Shown piece after piece: positions 14,317 to 16,513 of a stretch of DNA of 16,513 nt (the stretch's first letter is position 1; each line of letters begins with the position of its first letter). Origin of the DNA: JBCBKZ01 sp039026975 (GTDB lineage: Bacteria > Bacteroidota > Bacteroidia > J057); the NCBI GenBank assembly GCA_039026975.1, contig JBCCLI010000112.1:1-16513 (forward strand), in the 5' to 3' direction. The notes under the pieces are model-generated. The model saw nothing but the letters and a program-made list of their open reading frames with translations. It was not told the DNA's origin and did no database searches. The translations under genes and the position numbers were made by a program.

Positions 14317-14934
14317 ATGCTGAATACCACTCGATTCTCACTTATTCTCTTCCTGCTTTGCATTCATTATGTAAGCTATTCACAGCCCATACTTGGAGGT
14401 CCCTGCCAAGGGTGTGAAGCTATTTATGACTATGGACAGCAGCCCCTAAGCCCTACTGATACCTTACCGGGCTTTCATGTGTACAAGCCTAAGCTTATGA
14501 TAGAGGGAACCGTCTTCCAGGCTGACGGACGCAGCCCAGCGGAGGGAGTAATTCTGTATGTTTACCATACCAACAGGGAGGGGATCTACAAGCCCAAAGA
14601 GGGACAGACAGGATGGGCCAGCATACACGGACACATACGCGGATGGATGCAAACAGGCCCAGATGGTTTCTACCGCTTCTACACCTTCCTACCTGCCCCT
14701 TATCCAGATGGCCGAGCGCCAGCGCATATACATATTACCGTGAAGGAGCCTCTCAAAAGAGCGTACTACCTGGATAGCTTCTTCTTTTCTAATGATCCCT
14801 TGCTCACTCCTGAGAAGATAGCGACTCATACAAACAGGGGAGGATCTGGCATTCTTACGCTGGTGGAAAGGAGGGGAATATGGACTGCCAGAAGAGATAT
14901 TATTTTGGGTGAGAATATTCCCAACTATCCATAA
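14317..14934 (+). CDS. Exported intradiol ring-cleavage dioxygenase family protein
   Basis: 205 residues from ATG 14317; a frame opening at a TTG at 14257 is less likely because the ATG begins a normal signal peptide (FSLILFLLCIHYVSYS, cleavage before QP). The mature protein starts with GGPCQGCEAIYDYG, a paired-cysteine block seen in exported members. The ferric-iron ligands of intradiol dioxygenases are present: Tyr91 (GIYKP), Tyr129 (LPAPYPD), His137 and His139 (PAHIH). The family opens catechol-type rings between the two hydroxyls. At 205 residues it has only the catalytic core, without the N-terminal dimerisation domain of cytoplasmic catechol dioxygenases. The location suggests periplasmic or surface action on aromatic compounds; the substrate is unknown. 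Its stop lies 2 bases from that of the opposite gene. Confidence 0.9.
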   Translation: MLNTTRFSLILFLLCIHYVSYSQPILGGPCQGCEAIYDYGQQPLSPTDTLPGFHVYKPKLMIEGTVFQADGRSPAEGVILYVYHTNREGIYKPKEGQTGWASIHGHIRGWMQTGPDGFYRFYTFLPAPYPDGRAPAHIHITVKEPLKRAYYLDSFFFSNDPLLTPEKIATHTNRGGSGILTLVERRGIWTARRDIILGENIPNYP

Positions 14935-14936
14935 GC

Positions 14937-15650
14937 CTATTCAGCTAAAATCTGATTGAGCAGCTCACTCACCTCCTCTGCCCTGGACATCACCATGACA
15001 TGTGGGCCGTCTTCTATGAGATAATCATAGTCCACATATTTGAGGGGAAGGGTGTGATCTTCAGAGCCGTGGATATGAATAATATTATCTGTATGAGAGG
15101 TACGATCCCATTCCAGGATCATAATGGTAGCACGTTTCAGGAATCGGCTGTCCTTATCCCTGAGCATTTGCTGGAAAAGCTTATTGTGTTCTTTTCCGGC
15201 AGGCTCCAGTATGGGCTGAAGTACTCTGGCCCCAAATCGAATGAGCTGGCCAGGCACAATTTTATATAAGGGGAACTTCCGTTGTAGGGTATACCTTTTG
15301 GGGAGTTCATGGCTTCCTTTAGCACTGGAAATCAGGATGGCCTTTTCTACCGGTACTATATCAGTTAATTCTGTAGCTAACATACCGCCCAGAGATACCC
15401 CTATCAAGATGGAAGGACGGCTGCTATCTATTTGCTCTGCCAACTTATGTGCATAGTCAGACATGCTCATTCCTTTATCCGGTACCACATATTCTATGGG
15501 ATGGATAGAAAAATCCCCTTCTATGTGGATGTTACTAAAGAGCCGTTCATCTGCCCCCTGCCCAGCCAGTAGGTAAATGGGCTTTTGAGCCACTGTCGTT
15601 TTCATCATGCTCGTCAATATCAAGGTTATAAGAAGAATTCTCATACACAT
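14937..15650 (-). CDS. Exported alpha/beta hydrolase
   Basis: 237 residues from ATG 15650 (ATG 15644 is an equal alternative; a longer frame starts at a TTG at 15692). A signal peptide, RILLITLILTSMMKTTVA with likely cleavage before QKPIYLL, indicates periplasmic export. The fold is shown by the oxyanion stretch LLAGQGADERLF, the nucleophile elbow GVSLGG (Ser86), an acid in HGSEDHTLPL (Asp198) and the histidine in EDGPHVMVM (His217), a complete Ser-Asp-His triad. No substrate can be inferred. It converges with the dioxygenase gene, with only 2 bases between the stop codons, and is divergent from the 15751 gene. Confidence 0.88.
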   Translation of the reverse strand: MCMRILLITLILTSMMKTTVAQKPIYLLAGQGADERLFSNIHIEGDFSIHPIEYVVPDKGMSMSDYAHKLAEQIDSSRPSILIGVSLGGMLATELTDIVPVEKAILISSAKGSHELPKRYTLQRKFPLYKIVPGQLIRFGARVLQPILEPAGKEHNKLFQQMLRDKDSRFLKRATIMILEWDRTSHTDNIIHIHGSEDHTLPLKYVDYDYLIEDGPHVMVMSRAEEVSELLNQILAE

Positions 15651-15750
15651 ATATGGGATGAAGAGGTATTTTGTGAACCTGTTGTTAATCAATATTTACC
15701 CTTAGCCTCCGTTAACACATTTTGATCTTAACCTATAATCCACACTAGTT

Positions 15751-16365
15751 ATGACCTCATCATCTAACACGCTTAATACTTTTTCCCTTCTACTGGTATT
15801 CCTCATCTTGGGTTCCCCCCTTCATGCTCAGGAAGAGACCATCAGGCAGGAATTCACCGACTATTTTGACCTGATCAGAAACCAGGAAGTTGAAAAAGCC
15901 ATGGATTATATTCCTGGAGAATTTTTTGACATTTTTCCGCGTGAAGCCATGGTCTCTGCCATGAAAATGGTCTATAACACCCCCGGTTTGGAGGTTGAGT
16001 TTGGCCCTATGGAAATTACCCATGTTTCTTCTCCTAAGCTTATGGAGGATAAGTGGTATGCCATGATGAACCATATCAGTGAAATAAAGATGAAATTTGA
16101 TACGCCTGAGGACTCCACTTCTACAACAGAAGACAAAAAAATGTACCAGGAAATGTTAATGACTAATTTTGAGCAGCAGTTTGGAGAAGGAAATGTATCC
16201 TACGATACTGAAACTCAATTTTATCTTATTAAGGCCAATAAGCAAGCAGTAGCTGTATCTCCAGATGGGCAAACTGATTGGAAATTCGTGGTAGCTGAGA
16301 AAAAGCAACTCCCCATCCTAAGAAGGTTTCTGCCTGCAGAACTAATGGAGGAATTAGAGAATTAA
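15751..16365 (+). CDS. Exported protein of unknown function
   Basis: 204 residues. A typical signal peptide (LNTFSLLLVFLILGSPLHA, cleavage likely before QEE) is followed by a soluble acidic/methionine-rich domain. No catalytic motif or lipobox is seen. The pattern of an N-terminal helix (EETIRQEFTDYFDLIRNQEVEKAMDYI, given as residues about 28-54), then a segment containing MEITHVSSP and KWYAMMNH, then FYLIKANKQAVAVSP and DWKFVV suggests a small mixed alpha/beta cone fold of the SnoaL or NTF2-like kind. That assignment is a guess from secondary structure only. It is divergent from the alpha/beta hydrolase gene and 100 bases from it. Confidence 0.82.
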   Translation: MTSSSNTLNTFSLLLVFLILGSPLHAQEETIRQEFTDYFDLIRNQEVEKAMDYIPGEFFDIFPREAMVSAMKMVYNTPGLEVEFGPMEITHVSSPKLMEDKWYAMMNHISEIKMKFDTPEDSTSTTEDKKMYQEMLMTNFEQQFGEGNVSYDTETQFYLIKANKQAVAVSPDGQTDWKFVVAEKKQLPILRRFLPAELMEELEN

Positions 16366-16513
16366 TCCCCTGGACGTTTTTTACTGGGCAGTATAGTTTT
16401 AGGTAAAATTTTTTATTTTAAGGCCATACATTCAACCTATATTTAAGAACTACGGAAAAAGCTACAAAGTGTGTAATTTGGGAGAACTAGTAAAGGCAAA
16501 AAAGGAGGCTAAG

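Noticed and set aside
16391..16513. Frame open to the right edge that could be the start of another gene
   Set aside because: It has no ATG, only GTG/TTG candidates, and too few codons to judge; no domain pattern is visible.

Overview
The window looks like chromosomal DNA from a free-living Bacteroidota bacterium, most likely of the order Cytophagales. Pointers are a moderate GC content, an almost complete lack of Shine-Dalgarno sequences, a candidate promoter of the Bacteroidota TAnnTTTG type, and families typical of the phylum (head-GIN/DUF2807 protein, lipoprotein sulfatases, membrane-bound LytTR regulators, tiny two-helix membrane proteins, exported intradiol dioxygenase). Genus cannot be decided from the sequence. 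I see no tRNA, rRNA, CRISPR array, insertion sequence or prophage. Intergenic gaps are all shorter than 300 bases.

Layout. 1-2036: the end of one sulfatase followed by a complete paralogous lipoprotein sulfatase (tandem duplication). 2175-3938 (minus): a patatin-like phospholipase and a membrane-anchored DUF2807 protein, with a good terminator between them and a leader with unusual hairpins upstream. 4118-5020: a histone-deacetylase-fold deacetylase. 5114-7144 (minus): a long protein that aligns by eye along most of its length with Eco57I-type restriction-methylation enzymes but has lost every catalytic motif I can locate. 7359-9223: a lemA-tpm-tpm membrane operon. 9476-10636 (minus): an FMN-dependent alpha-hydroxy-acid dehydrogenase. 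10877-11770: an N-acetylmuramoyl-L-alanine amidase with no export signal. 11871-12419: an Nfu-type iron-sulfur carrier with a palindromic site in front and a clear terminator behind. 12541-14239: three related small membrane proteins and a membrane-embedded LytTR regulator. 14317-14934: an exported intradiol dioxygenase. 14937-15650 (minus): an exported alpha/beta hydrolase. 15751-16365: an exported protein of unknown function.

Most genes are single units or short operons with housekeeping or envelope roles. The parts that look functionally linked are the sulfatase pair (desulfation of scavenged sulfated compounds), the lemA/TPM trio, and the small-membrane-protein cluster ending in a LytTR regulator. 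The strongest candidate for something undescribed is the minus-strand gene at 5114-7144: an open, full-length reading frame that keeps the scaffold of a type IIG/Eco57I-like enzyme while nuclease, AdoMet-binding and NPPY motifs are all gone. That is a pseudoenzyme pattern rather than a decaying pseudogene.
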